64,000 nucleotides of DNA. Source: Mycobacteroides chelonae (lineage in GTDB: Bacteria; Actinomycetota; Actinomycetes; Mycobacteriales; Mycobacteriaceae). Each line of letters opens with the position of its first letter. Position 1 is the first letter of the stretch. A model generated the notes under the pieces. The model worked only from the letters and a program-made list of their open reading frames with translations, made no database searches and had not been told where the DNA came from. Where the stretch lies: NCBI GenBank assembly GCA_014204435.1, contig JACHLF010000002.1:1-64000 (forward strand), in the 5' to 3' direction. The translations under genes and the position numbers were made by a program. Below, one piece after another: positions 33,136 to 42,586 of the stretch.

Positions 33136-34122
33136 ATGCACGCTATCACCGTTGACCATCCAGGCGGACCAGAAGCGCTGTGCTGGACCGAAGTTCCCGA
33201 TCCAATTCCGGGCCCCGGCGAGATCTTGATCGACGTGGCCGCCGCCGCAGTCAATCGAGCGGATCTGCTGCAACGTCAGGGTTTGTACAGTCCACCACCC
33301 GGAGCAAGCTCCATTCTGGGTCTCGAATGCTCGGGATTCATCCGAGCACTCGGCCCGGAGGTCACGCAATGGTCTGTCGGACAACCCGTTTGCGCGCTGT
33401 TGTCCGGCGGCGCCTATGCCGAGCAGGTGATAGCACCTGCTAGCCAGCTGCTACCGGTACCCACCAGCGTCGAAGTCGATATCGCAGCCGCCCTTCCCGA
33501 GGTCGCGTGCACCGTGTGGTCGAACATGATGATGACGACGAAAATGACTGCAGGACAATCATTTCTGATACATGGCGGCGCAAGTGGTATCGGTACGCAT
33601 GCCATCCAGCTCGCCAAGGCGCTCGGGGTGCGGGTCGCGGTCACCGCCGGTACGCCCGACAAGCTCGACGCATGCCGCGATCTTGGTGCCGACCTGACCA
33701 TCAACTATCGGGATACTGACTTTGTACAGGCCATTGACAGTTTTACCGGCGGCGTGGGCGTCGATCGAATCCTGGACATCATGGGAGCGAAGTATCTGGA
33801 CCGGAATGTGGACGCTCTCGGCAATGATGGACACCTCGTCATCATCGGCATGCAGGGTGGCGTGGTCGCCGAACTGAACATCGCCACATTGATCGCCAAA
33901 CGCGGCTCGATCACCGCCACCACCCTGCGGGGCCGCCCCCTCGCCGGCCCCTCCGGCAAGGCCACGATCGTCGAGTCCGTCGTGCAGAACGTGTGGCCGC
34001 TCGTCGAAAAGGGCACGGTACGCCCGGTGGTGGGTGCCGAGGTGCCCATAAGCCAGGCCGCTGAAGCGCATCGCCTGCTGGAGAACGGCGACGTGGTGGG
34101 AAAGGTACTGCTGAGGCTCTAG
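33136..34122 (+). CDS. NADPH:quinone oxidoreductase (zinc-independent MDR family, Rv3777-like)
   Basis: The ATG at 33136 (MHAITVDHPGGPEALCWTEV) gives 328 residues. The GroES-like N-domain has VNRADLLQRQGLYSPPPG, and the nucleotide-binding domain has IHGGASGIGTHAIQLAKALG, the A-x-x-G-x-G variant of TP53I3-type quinone reductases. It reduces quinones with NADPH. It ends 16 bases from the convergent aminotransferase-like gene, and Rv3777-Rv3778c has the same arrangement. Confidence 0.88.
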   Translation: MHAITVDHPGGPEALCWTEVPDPIPGPGEILIDVAAAAVNRADLLQRQGLYSPPPGASSILGLECSGFIRALGPEVTQWSVGQPVCALLSGGAYAEQVIAPASQLLPVPTSVEVDIAAALPEVACTVWSNMMMTTKMTAGQSFLIHGGASGIGTHAIQLAKALGVRVAVTAGTPDKLDACRDLGADLTINYRDTDFVQAIDSFTGGVGVDRILDIMGAKYLDRNVDALGNDGHLVIIGMQGGVVAELNIATLIAKRGSITATTLRGRPLAGPSGKATIVESVVQNVWPLVEKGTVRPVVGAEVPISQAAEAHRLLENGDVVGKVLLRL

Positions 34123-34137
34123 TCAACCCAGCGAAAG

Positions 34138-35334
34138 TCAGCCCAGCGAGGCAACCGCGCGCACCAACTGGTCGACCTCGGCTGCCGTCGAATAGTGGCC
34201 CAAACCAACCGTTATCGCGCCGCCGATCTCGTTGACGCCGATGGCGTCGAGCACCCGCGAACTGGTGTTGGCGATCGCACACACCCCGTTGTCGGCCAAG
34301 CGCTGCACCACCCGGTCCGCAGGAATCCCGATCACGGTGAAGCTGAGCGCCGGAATCCGGTCCTCCGGGACCCCGATGACCATGACGCGCGGCAGGGTCC
34401 GCAGCGCGCTCACCAGGTACCGGAACAGCCAGTCCAGATATGCGCCCGCAGAGTTCAGAGACGTCAGCAACCGCTCGCGCCGGGTGCCCGACGCGGACTC
34501 GTCCAAACCCGCCAGGTACTCCACGCTGGCGACCAGACCGGCCAGCATCGCGAACTGGTGTCCGCCCAGTTCCAGCCGCGCCGGGCCGCTTGCCAACGGA
34601 TTGAGCGAAATCGAGCTGATGGAATCGAGCAGTGCCGGATCACGGAAGACCAACGCGCCCACCGGTGGTCCGCCCCATGCCGTGGCATTGAAGGCGATCA
34701 CGTCGGCGTCCAGGTCTTCGATATCGAAGGCGCGATACGGCACCAGGCTTGAACAGTCCATCACCACCAGGCCACCCACCGCATGCGCAAGCTTGGTGGC
34801 CTGCTGCAAATCCGGCACCGTACCCAGCGTCGACGACGCCGCCGTCACCGCCACCAGACGAGTCGGCTTGGTAATCAACGACTCCCACTGCCAGGACGGC
34901 AAATCACCGGACTCGATGTCCACCTCGGCCCATTTGACCTTGGCGCCGTACCGATTGGCCGAACGCAGCCACGGCTGCACATTGGCCTCTTCGTCGAGCC
35001 GGGACACCACCAGCTCGTAGCCCAACCCGGCCTTCGACGACGATCCCTCGGCCAGTGAGTTCAGCAGAACCGCGCGGTCACTGCCCAGCACCACCCCGCG
35101 CGGATCGGCACCCACCAGATCGGCGGCGGCGTGTCGGGCGGCTTCCAGAACGGCCGCACTGCGCCGCGCACTGGGGTGCGGCCCCCGCGTGTCGGAGAAG
35201 GATCCACGGAAGGCTGTGGATACAGTCGTAGCAACCGCATCGGGGATCAACATCCCGGCCTGGGTATCGAAATGTACCCACCCGTCGCCGAGGCTCGGGT
35301 GCAAACCACGCACCCGGGCGACGTCATAAGCCAT
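34138..35334 (-). CDS. Class V aminotransferase-like PLP protein (Rv3778c-like)
   Basis: Starting [20 protein letters not shown] at 35334, the 398-residue protein follows the cysteine-desulfurase fold. Features are [49 protein letters not shown] and [38 protein letters not shown] (outline). At the place where SufS/IscS have the PLP Lys (S-x-H-K), this protein has N-A-T-A-W. A catalytic Lys is therefore not evident, so desulfurase activity is doubtful. It is divergent from the glycosyltransferase gene at 35444. Confidence 0.8.
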   Translation of the reverse strand: MAYDVARVRGLHPSLGDGWVHFDTQAGMLIPDAVATTVSTAFRGSFSDTRGPHPSARRSAAVLEAARHAAADLVGADPRGVVLGSDRAVLLNSLAEGSSSKAGLGYELVVSRLDEEANVQPWLRSANRYGAKVKWAEVDIESGDLPSWQWESLITKPTRLVAVTAASSTLGTVPDLQQATKLAHAVGGLVVMDCSSLVPYRAFDIEDLDADVIAFNATAWGGPPVGALVFRDPALLDSISSISLNPLASGPARLELGGHQFAMLAGLVASVEYLAGLDESASGTRRERLLTSLNSAGAYLDWLFRYLVSALRTLPRVMVIGVPEDRIPALSFTVIGIPADRVVQRLADNGVCAIANTSSRVLDAIGVNEIGGAITVGLGHYSTAAEVDQLVRAVASLG

Positions 35335-35443
35335 GCCAGACACCTTAGATGCTCACCACAGGTCACGGCGCTGAGCCCGTCGTTGCACCACGTCCCTACG
35401 CACAACGGTCAACGGCGCCGTCTCGTGTAGTCATACTAGAACA

Positions 35444-37420
35444 ATGTCGTTCGCTTTCGGGGTGGCTGCGGCACTGCTGTTGCTGTTCATCCCAGGCTGG
35501 CTGATTGGCCGAGCCTGCGGGCTACCAACGCATTCGGCCGCCGCCACCGCACCTGCATTGACCTATGGGCTAGTTGGGCTCTGCATCGTCGCCTTCGGCT
35601 CAATCGGCATACCGTGGAACTCACTTTCCGCCGGGTTTGCGCTTCTCGGCGCGATCGTCCTCGCGCGGCTGCTGTGCCGCCGTCTGCAGACAAATGGGCA
35701 CGCTGAACAATCCGCGTCCCAAAATCGCGCCGCACTGCTCGCCGTCACGTTCGGCATCGCGATCGGATCGGCGCTCATCTTCTACGCGTTTCTGCGCGGG
35801 CTGACCCACTGGCAATCGATCCCGAGCACCTGGGACTCGATGTGGCACGGCAACACCATCCGCTACATCCTGGACACCGGGCAAGCATCGTCGACCCGCA
35901 TGGGCGACCTCCGCAACGTCGAGACGCACGCCACCCTGTACTACCCGTCCGCCTTCCACGGGCTAGCCGCTGTGCTCTGCCAGCTGACCGGAGCGGCCCC
36001 CACGACGAGCTACACGCTCTACTCGGTCGCCGGGTCGCTGCTGTTCCCCCTGGGCGCCGCGGCACTGACCTGGCAGATGCTGCGCGGACGCACCAGCCTC
36101 ATCTTCCAGGCCGGCTCCGCCGCCACCGCCGCCGCGCTATCGGCCTCGTTCAGTGCGCTGCCATACGTCGAGTTCCACGTCTCGGCCATCCCGAACCTGG
36201 TGTCCTTCGCACTAGTGGGCTCGGCAGTGATCGCCATCACCGGCGTCGTCGCCGACCGCAGCCGCATACCGGTGGCGATTCTGGCGTTCGTCGGCGTCGC
36301 CTCCGTACACACCTCGGGCGCCATCGTGGTGGTGGTCTTCGTGGCGGCCTGGTGGATGCTCGCGCCGCTATCGCGGTACCGAGGTAAGGAGTCAAAACCC
36401 TTACACCGCTGGGGAAACGGATTGGTGCCGTTGGCCATCGCGGGTGTGGGCTCGCTGGTGCTGCTCTATCCCCAACTGCGCACGCTGGTGCAACTGTCCG
36501 AGATCATCGCCGGGCACCAGTTCGCCACACCCTGGGGTAAGAAGCGCGCGCTCCTGGATGCCCTCACCCAGCACACCCGCCACCTCGCCGACTACCCGGT
36601 ACAGTCCGCACTGCTGTGGCTGGCACTGCTCGGCGCAGTCATGCTGATCGTCACGCGAGTGTACTGGCCCATCGCCGTATGGCTGCTGCTCATCGTCGCG
36701 ATTGTCCACTCCTCCAGACCCTTTGGCGGTTTCGTCGGCCACGCGGTGGCCTTGTTCTCCGACGCCTTCTACAGCGACCCACGCAGGCTGTCGGCCATCG
36801 TGTGTCTGCTGCTGGCACCGGCCGCAGGCATCGGTCTGTTCACGCTGGCGTATGCCGTGCTGTCCCGGCTGCACGGCGAACGCATCCGCACGTGGGGCCT
36901 GGTGGCCACGGCAATCGTGTTGGCCGCCGGATGCGGATTCTCCGCACGGCACTACTTCCTGCCGCACAAGTACCTCGTCGGCGCCAAATATGACCAGGTA
37001 ATGGTCGGCCCCCAGAAACTCGAGGCGTTCGCGTATCTGGCCACGCTGCCCGGCGCCAAGGACACCACCATCGGCGACGGGAACGTGGACGGCTCGGGCT
37101 GGATGTACGCGGTGGCAAGTCTGCATCCGCTGTGGACGCACTACGACTTCCCGCAACAGCAGGGCCCGGGCTATCACCGATACATCTTCTGGGCCTACGC
37201 CGACGACGCAGATACCGACAGGCGCGTGGCCGAAGCTGTGCATGCGCTGAACATTCGCTATGTCATGACCAGCACTCCCGTGGTCCAGGGGTTCAAGGTT
37301 CCCGACGGACTAAGGTCGTTGGACATATCCCGATCATGGAGAAAGCTCTACGACAACGGCGCCGCCCGGATCTACGAATGGGTTGGCGACCGGAAATCAG
37401 ATGCGGAAGGTGACAGATGA
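35444..37420 (+). CDS. GT-C membrane glycosyltransferase (Rv3779-like, galactosamine transfer to arabinogalactan)
   Basis: The 658-residue protein starts MSFAFGVAAALLLLFIPGWLIG. It has about 11-13 membrane helices, an early extracytoplasmic loop with WDSMWHGNTIRYILDTG (the acidic D-x-x-x-H region typical of GT-C enzymes) and a soluble C-terminal domain. Its order before bpa and wzt matches Rv3779, reported to take part in attaching galactosamine to arabinogalactan from polyprenyl-phosphate donors. It overlaps bpa by four bases. Family assignment is strong, but the specific sugar is inferred from synteny. Confidence 0.75.
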   Translation: MSFAFGVAAALLLLFIPGWLIGRACGLPTHSAAATAPALTYGLVGLCIVAFGSIGIPWNSLSAGFALLGAIVLARLLCRRLQTNGHAEQSASQNRAALLAVTFGIAIGSALIFYAFLRGLTHWQSIPSTWDSMWHGNTIRYILDTGQASSTRMGDLRNVETHATLYYPSAFHGLAAVLCQLTGAAPTTSYTLYSVAGSLLFPLGAAALTWQMLRGRTSLIFQAGSAATAAALSASFSALPYVEFHVSAIPNLVSFALVGSAVIAITGVVADRSRIPVAILAFVGVASVHTSGAIVVVVFVAAWWMLAPLSRYRGKESKPLHRWGNGLVPLAIAGVGSLVLLYPQLRTLVQLSEIIAGHQFATPWGKKRALLDALTQHTRHLADYPVQSALLWLALLGAVMLIVTRVYWPIAVWLLLIVAIVHSSRPFGGFVGHAVALFSDAFYSDPRRLSAIVCLLLAPAAGIGLFTLAYAVLSRLHGERIRTWGLVATAIVLAAGCGFSARHYFLPHKYLVGAKYDQVMVGPQKLEAFAYLATLPGAKDTTIGDGNVDGSGWMYAVASLHPLWTHYDFPQQQGPGYHRYIFWAYADDADTDRRVAEAVHALNIRYVMTSTPVVQGFKVPDGLRSLDISRSWRKLYDNGAARIYEWVGDRKSDAEGDR

Positions 37421-37935
37421 CCCAGCCAGGTCATGACGAGGACGATGACCAGGTGATCATCCTGGGCGCAGACGACTCCGATAAGGGTGCCGACGGCCTG
37501 GACGACGATCTGTCCGTCACCGATCTCGTCGAGCAACCCGCCAAGGTGATGCGCATCGGCACGATGATCAAGCAGCTCCTCGAGGAGGTGCGCGCGGCCC
37601 CCCTGGACGATGCCAGCCGCTCGCGCCTGCGCGAGATCCATGCCACCTCCATTCGCGAGTTGGAAGACGGACTGGCACCCGAGCTCCGCGAAGAGCTGGA
37701 GCGTCTGGCCCTGCCGTTCAACGAGGACAGCATCCCGTCCGATGCCGAGTTGCGCATCGCCCAGGCACAGCTGGTGGGATGGTTAGAGGGGCTGTTCCAT
37801 GGCATCCAGACCGCCCTATTCGCGCAGCAGATGGCAGCCCGCGCACAGCTCCAGCAGATGCGTCAAGGGGCACTGCCACCGGGCCTTTCAGTGCCCGCGC
37901 AGGGCGGCGGCAGCGGCACCGGCCAGTATCTGTAG
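37417..37935 (+). CDS. bpa: Bacterial proteasome activator Bpa/PafE
   Basis: This 172-residue protein (MTQPGHDEDDDQVIILGADD) has an acidic N-tail and a helical core (RIGTMIKQLLEEVRAAPLDDASR, GLAPELREELERLALPFNED). A Gly/Pro-rich linker leads to a C-terminal GQYL, the motif that docks into the 20S proteasome alpha-ring. Bpa forms a dodecameric ring and stimulates ATP-independent degradation of unfolded proteins. The position between the Rv3779-like gene and wzt is that of Rv3780. Translation is coupled to the upstream gene (ATGA). Confidence 0.92.
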   Translation: MTQPGHDEDDDQVIILGADDSDKGADGLDDDLSVTDLVEQPAKVMRIGTMIKQLLEEVRAAPLDDASRSRLREIHATSIRELEDGLAPELREELERLALPFNEDSIPSDAELRIAQAQLVGWLEGLFHGIQTALFAQQMAARAQLQQMRQGALPPGLSVPAQGGGSGTGQYL

Positions 37936-37947
37936 GCCCCCGGAAGC

Positions 37948-38739
37948 ATGGTTAGTATCCAGACCCACGAGGCGTGGGTAGAGTTCCCGATATTCGATGC
38001 GAAATCACGCTCGCTGAAGAAGGCATTCCTCGGCAAGGCCGGCGGTGCCATCGGACGAAATGAATCGAACGTCGTGGTGATCGAGGCGCTTCGCGACATC
38101 ACCCTGTCCCTCAAGGAGGGCGACCGAGTCGGGCTCGTCGGCCACAACGGCGCGGGTAAATCGACTCTGCTGCGGCTTCTTTCGGGAATCTACGAGCCCA
38201 CCCGAGGCAGCTCCTACGTGCAGGGCCGGGTCGCGCCCGTGTTCGACCTAGGCGTGGGCATGGACCCGGAGATCTCCGGGTACGAGAACATCATCATCCG
38301 CGGCATGTTCCTGGGACAGACCCGCAAGCAGATGCAGGCCAAGGTCGACGAGATCGCCGACTTCACCGAACTGGGCGAGTACCTCTCCATGCCGCTGCGC
38401 ACCTACTCCACCGGCATGCGCGTGCGCCTGGCCATGGGCGTGGTCACCAGCATCGACCCGGAGATCCTGCTGCTCGACGAGGGCATCGGCGCGGTCGATG
38501 CCGAGTTCATGAAGAAGGCACGAATCCGGTTGCAGCAGTTGGTGGAACGCTCCGGCATGCTGGTTTTCGCCAGCCACTCCAACGAGTTCCTGGCCCGCCT
38601 GTGCAACACCGCGATGTGGATCGACCACGGCACCATCCGGATGAGCGGCGGTATCGAAGACGTGGTCCGCGCCTACGAGGGCAATGAAGCCGCCGACCAC
38701 GTGGCACAGATCCTGGCCGAAGACGACCGGCATGCCTGA
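37948..38739 (+). CDS. wzt: Galactan-lipid ABC exporter ATPase (Wzt/RfbE)
   Basis: The 263-residue ATPase starts MVSIQTHEAWVEFPIFDAKS. Walker A GHNGAGKST is at 65-73, the signature is YSTGMRVRLAMG, and Walker B is EILLLDEGIGAVD. It is the energy-coupling subunit for moving the lipid-linked galactan precursor across the inner membrane, with Wzm encoded at 39679. It lacks the long C-terminal O-antigen recognition domain of enteric Wzt. It overlaps glfT1 by eight bases. Confidence 0.9.
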   Translation: MVSIQTHEAWVEFPIFDAKSRSLKKAFLGKAGGAIGRNESNVVVIEALRDITLSLKEGDRVGLVGHNGAGKSTLLRLLSGIYEPTRGSSYVQGRVAPVFDLGVGMDPEISGYENIIIRGMFLGQTRKQMQAKVDEIADFTELGEYLSMPLRTYSTGMRVRLAMGVVTSIDPEILLLDEGIGAVDAEFMKKARIRLQQLVERSGMLVFASHSNEFLARLCNTAMWIDHGTIRMSGGIEDVVRAYEGNEAADHVAQILAEDDRHA

Positions 38740-39682
38740 CAGCGTTGTCGCCGTCGTCGTCACCTATCGGCGTGTGGCGGAACTGGCCGAGTCGCTGCGG
38801 ATCGTCGCGACACAGACCGTCACCCCAGACCACCTCGTGGTGGTGGACAACGACAACGACCCCGTCGTCAAGGCGCTGGTCGACGGTCAACCCGTCGCCA
38901 CCACGTACCTGGGTTCGAGCCGAAACCTCGGGGGTGCAGGGGGGTTCGCGCTCGGCATGCTGCATGCGCTCAGTCTCGGCGCCGACTGGGTATGGCTTGC
39001 CGACGACGACGGCCGTCCGGGCGGCCCCGATGTGCTGGAGACCCTGCTGGTCTGTGCCCGCAAGCATCGTCTCGCCGAGGTATCGCCGATGGTGTGCGAC
39101 ATCGACGACCCGGGCCGGCTGGCGTTCCCCCTACGCCGCGGCCTGGTATGGCGGCGTAGGGTTGAAGAATTGCGCACCGATGATGCGGGCCTGGGGGTAC
39201 CTCCCGCTTGCGGGGGACTGCTGCCCGGCATCGCCTCACTGTTCAACGGAGCGCTCTTTCGCGCCGAAACCCTGGAGGCTGTGGGCGTACCGGACTTGCG
39301 CCTCTTTGTGCGCGGCGACGAGGTGGATGTGCACCGTCGACTGGCGCGGTCGGGCCTGCCCTTCGGAACCTGCCTGGATGCGACGTATCTACACCCCAAT
39401 GGCGCCGCCGAATTCAAACCGATTCTGGGCGGACGCATGCACACCCAGTACCCCGACGATGCCACCAAGCGGTACTTCACCTACCGCAACCGCGGCTATC
39501 TCATGTCCCAACCCGGCATGCGCAAGCTGCTGCTCCAGGAATGGGTGCGTTTCGGGTGGTACTTCCTGATCACCCGGCGTGATCCGTCCGGGTTCCGTGA
39601 GTGGATTGCGTTGCGACGCTTGGGCAGACGCGAGCAATTCGGCAGGCCCAGTAGCCCTGCACCGCAGGTCGAAGGAGAGTGA
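38732..39682 (+). CDS. glfT1: Galactofuranosyltransferase GlfT1
   Basis: An ATG at 38732 (MPDSVVAVVVTYRRVAELAE) gives 316 residues of a GT-A fold GT2 enzyme. The metal-binding LADDDGRPGG has DDD at 91-93, and SSRNLGGAGGFALGM is the nucleotide-sugar region. GlfT1 adds the first galactofuranose residues onto the rhamnosyl-GlcNAc-PP-decaprenol linker before GlfT2 extends it. It is encoded between the Wzt and Wzm transporter subunits, as in M. tuberculosis (Rv3782), with overlaps at both ends. Confidence 0.92.
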   Translation: MPDSVVAVVVTYRRVAELAESLRIVATQTVTPDHLVVVDNDNDPVVKALVDGQPVATTYLGSSRNLGGAGGFALGMLHALSLGADWVWLADDDGRPGGPDVLETLLVCARKHRLAEVSPMVCDIDDPGRLAFPLRRGLVWRRRVEELRTDDAGLGVPPACGGLLPGIASLFNGALFRAETLEAVGVPDLRLFVRGDEVDVHRRLARSGLPFGTCLDATYLHPNGAAEFKPILGGRMHTQYPDDATKRYFTYRNRGYLMSQPGMRKLLLQEWVRFGWYFLITRRDPSGFREWIALRRLGRREQFGRPSSPAPQVEGE

Positions 39683-40518
39683 CGTTGACGAACGAGATAT
39701 TGGAATTGTCTTCGGACTCCCGGACCTTCAAACGTGCATGGCGTGATCTGTCCGAGGGTTTCGAGCATCGTCAGCTGTGGCTGCAGCTGGGCTGGCAGGA
39801 CATCAAACAGCGCTACCGACGCTCGGTGCTGGGCCCGTTCTGGATCACCATCGCCACCGGGTCGACCGCCCTGGCGATGGGCATCTTGTACTCGCAGCTG
39901 TTCAAGCTCCCGCTTGCCGAGCATCTGCCCTACGTGACCATCGGTTTGATCGTCTGGAACCTGTTCAACGCCGCGATCTTGGAGGGCTCGGACGTCTTCG
40001 TCGCCAATGAAGGCCTAATCAAGCAACTACCAACGCCGCTGAGCGTGCATGTCTACCGGCTGGTGTGGCGGCAGCTGCTGTTGTTCGCGCACAACATCAT
40101 CATCTTGCTGATCGTCGTCGCGGTATACCCGCCGCACTGGCACTACACCGATCTCAGTTTCATCCCCGCCTTGATACTCATCACGCTCAATTGCCTTTGG
40201 GTTTCCCTGGTTTTCGGCGTGCTCGCTACCCGCTATCGGGATATCTCTCCGTTGTTGGGCAGCCTGGTTCAGCTGTTGTTCTTCATGACCCCGATCATCT
40301 GGAACGAGAACATGCTGAGCGAGCGGGTCGGTGAGCTGTCCACCGTGGTGCAGCTCAACCCGTTCGTACATTTCCTCGCCATCATCCGTGATCCGCTGCT
40401 CGGACTTGACCAACAGCTCCACCACTGGATCATCGCGCTCGTCATCACCGTCGTCGGTTGGACCGTGGCGATCGTGGTGATGCGCCAATACCGGGCCAGA
40501 GTCCCGTACTGGGTGTAG
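39679..40518 (+). CDS. wzm: Galactan-lipid ABC exporter permease (Wzm/RfbD)
   Basis: The GTG at 39679 overlaps the glfT1 stop. The 279-residue permease begins VTLTNEILELSSDSRTFK and has the cytoplasmic W-Q-D-I-K-Q-R-Y-R-R coupling helix typical of ABC-2 polysaccharide exporters (LGWQDIKQRYRRSVLGPFW), followed by about six membrane helices. With Wzt it forms the exporter of the galactan intermediate (Rv3783-like). Confidence 0.92.
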   Translation: MTLTNEILELSSDSRTFKRAWRDLSEGFEHRQLWLQLGWQDIKQRYRRSVLGPFWITIATGSTALAMGILYSQLFKLPLAEHLPYVTIGLIVWNLFNAAILEGSDVFVANEGLIKQLPTPLSVHVYRLVWRQLLLFAHNIIILLIVVAVYPPHWHYTDLSFIPALILITLNCLWVSLVFGVLATRYRDISPLLGSLVQLLFFMTPIIWNENMLSERVGELSTVVQLNPFVHFLAIIRDPLLGLDQQLHHWIIALVITVVGWTVAIVVMRQYRARVPYWV

Positions 40519-40520
40519 GC

Positions 40521-41192
40521 ATGCCGACAAGATCCGCGCGCGAGCGTGCGTTGCTGGTGTCCGCCTGCGCCGCCGTCGCCGTGTTCGCGCTGCTCTGGTT
40601 GGGGTATGCCCAGCGGTGGGATTGGTTGTCCCGGCTGGACGTCGCGGCGCTAACCCCGGCGCATGATTACGGAATCGCGCACCCGAGCTGGGTCACCGCC
40701 TGGGATGTGGTCGCCACCGTCTTCGGCCCCGGCGCCTTCCGCCTCGCTGTGGCCGCCCTCATCGTCGTGCTGCTGGTGCGGCGCCAGCGGCGCACGGCGG
40801 TGTTCCTGCTGATCACCGTGGAGCTGAGCGCGCTGGTGACCGAGTTGGCCAAACTCTTGGCTGGACGCCCACGCCCCGCGACCAGGTTGGTCGACGCGTA
40901 CGGATCCTCGTTCCCCTCCGGGCACGCCCTGGGTATCATGGTCTGCGCACTGGCATTACTCACGGTGTTCACGCCGAAAGCGGTTGCGGCATTTAATCCC
41001 TGGCTCGCGGTCCTCGGCGGTGCACTGATTCTGACGATCGGCATTAGCCGAGTTCTACTCAACGTCCACAACCCCTCGGACGTGATGGCGGGATGGGCGT
41101 TGGGCTACGCGTACTTCGTTGCCTGCCTGTTGATCCTGCCACCGGTCACGGCAGCGGGCGAAAGACCGCCAGCGCTCGATGGTGAACTTTGA
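40521..41192 (+). CDS. PAP2-family membrane phosphatase
   Basis: The ATG at 40521 (MPTRSARERALLVSACAAVA) gives 223 residues with five to six helices. The phosphatase signature is complete: KLLAGRPRP, then SSFPSGHALG, then SRVLLNVHNPSDV. It starts two bases after the wzm stop, so it is part of the galactan operon. A plausible role is dephosphorylation of a polyprenyl-phosphate recycled by galactan export, but phosphatidic acid is also possible. Confidence 0.85.
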   Translation: MPTRSARERALLVSACAAVAVFALLWLGYAQRWDWLSRLDVAALTPAHDYGIAHPSWVTAWDVVATVFGPGAFRLAVAALIVVLLVRRQRRTAVFLLITVELSALVTELAKLLAGRPRPATRLVDAYGSSFPSGHALGIMVCALALLTVFTPKAVAAFNPWLAVLGGALILTIGISRVLLNVHNPSDVMAGWALGYAYFVACLLILPPVTAAGERPPALDGEL

Positions 41193-41608
41193 AGCTGACC
41201 TCCGAGACCTTGTCGCCTGCCTCACCGTCACGCGCGAGAGTGGTAGGGCCATCGATTGCGGTAAAGGAGAATTCGGGCACCTGCAGCTCGTGGTAGAGCG
41301 GGCTGCGCTGCAGCCCCCCAGCGCCAGCGCTGTCAGGATCCGTACATCGATCAGGCCATCATCGATGCGGGCAACGTGGGCACGCGCCTGCTCTGCGCCG
41401 CATCAGTGGCACCGAGAGGTGGTTTGGCCGCTCCCGCCGCCGCTTGGCCATCTGGTTCGTGGCGGCGCTCGTCAGTACCAGTGTCAGCAGCCCAGGCGTG
41501 GCACCGCGCTGCATGGCAGGCTTACCGCACATCGCCAGCCCGGCACCGATTCCGATCTACAGTTTGCAGTGATCTGCGGCGCGGGTGAGCCGGGGCGGCG
41601 GCTATCCG
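41193..41608 (-). pseudogene. Decayed PAP2/diacylglycerol-kinase-like gene
   Basis: On the minus strand, about 41550-41390 reads GLAMCGKPAMQRGATPGLLT and then SAATNQMAKRRRERPNHLSV, like the N-part of a PAP2 domain. About 41310-41160 reads SPLYHELQVPEFSFTAIDG and ends SFKVHHRALAVFRP, like the end of a lipid-kinase domain. These are the two ends of bifunctional PAP2/diacylglycerol kinase proteins known in mycobacteria. Stops and a missing middle show it is broken. Its last bases touch the end of the intact PAP2 gene. Confidence 0.5.
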
Positions 41609-42244
41609 TCAGCAGTTGACGGCCGGCGGCTTTGCGCCGGCGCGGAACGACACGTGGACGTGATCCATGTGGTTGGCGGTCGGGCTGCCGCGATTTTCCA
41701 TCATCGACCAGCCATTGCCGTCGTTATAGCGTTGTTGCCAGATCACGTAGGTCACGCCCAACCGATCACGGTTGGCCAGAACAAAATTCGCAAGGGCGGT
41801 ACCCGTGGAGTTGGAACTCGTCATGAAGTCCAGGGCCAATCCACGACCATGATCACCACCGCCGCCGCGGCCGTTCGCACCGCCGATGTCACCGATGCCG
41901 AACATCCCCTTGAGAAAGTTTCCCGCCTGCGCCACCGCAGGCTGAGTGCCCGCCAAGACCGTCGAGCAGGGTTTGATGGCCCTGGCCCTGGCCCTGGCCT
42001 CCAACGCCAATGCCTCGGCCGAGACATAGCGTCGGTCGCGCTGCGCCCGCGGCAGGTCGGCAATGAGCGCGATCGCCTGCTGCTCGGGCTTGATCGAAAG
42101 CTGGACCTCGGGCTTGCCGACTTCGCTCACGACCCCCATGACGGCGGCACCGGCAACGAGTGACAGCGCCAGACCCGCGACGCGCGAAAGCGGGATCGCG
42201 GGTCTCTTCTTCCCGTCCTTCGCCCGCCATCTCGCCAAGAGCAC
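41609..42244 (-). CDS. Exported ARB_07466-like domain protein
   Basis: The 211-residue protein has a basic start and one hydrophobic segment (VAGLALSLVAGAAVMGVVSEV), either an uncleaved anchor or a signal peptide. The C-terminal domain holds DHGRGLALDFMTSSNSTG, YVIWQQRYNDGNGW and NHMDHVHVSF. This is the D..G.A.D...H.DHVH pattern of a peptidase M15-like domain common in mycobacterial envelope proteins. A cell wall peptidase role is possible. The segment between is a Glu/Ala/Arg helix. Confidence 0.75.
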   Translation of the reverse strand: MLLARWRAKDGKKRPAIPLSRVAGLALSLVAGAAVMGVVSEVGKPEVQLSIKPEQQAIALIADLPRAQRDRRYVSAEALALEARARARAIKPCSTVLAGTQPAVAQAGNFLKGMFGIGDIGGANGRGGGGDHGRGLALDFMTSSNSTGTALANFVLANRDRLGVTYVIWQQRYNDGNGWSMMENRGSPTANHMDHVHVSFRAGAKPPAVNC

Positions 42245-42304
42245 CTGGTCAGATTACGAAACGATCACGCTTCTGTCACGCCGACGGCAAAGAATGTGGC
42301 AAAT

Positions 42305-42586
42305 CTAGCCTCGGCGCGATGATGCGTTGCGGGTAGTGACAGCGATGCGATTCCAGGCGTTGATCGTCAGGATCATCCCGATGATCTGTCCCAGCTCGCG
42401 GTCGGTGAACACCTCCGCCGCACGCACATAGGTGGCGTCGGACACGTGCTCACCTGCGGAAAGAACGGTCGCCTCCTCAGTGAGGGCCAGCGCCGCCTTC
42501 TCCCGTTCCGTGTAGATGTCGCCGGCCTCGGCCCAGACGTTCAACAAGTAGATGCGCTGTCGCGGCCCCTCAGCCACGACCTGCAT
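42305..42586 (-). pseudogene. N-terminally truncated carboxymuconolactone decarboxylase-like gene
   Basis: The 93-residue frame starts directly in RIYLLNVWAEAGDIYTEREKAALALTEEAT, which in AhpD-like CMD proteins of about 150 residues is the second half. The first half, with the C-x-x-C active-site region, is absent. The end (ELGQIIGMILTINAWNRIAVTTR) is intact. It is divergent from a broken MocR regulator gene, the usual partner of such CMD genes. It may still be translated, but it lacks the catalytic cysteines. Confidence 0.6.
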
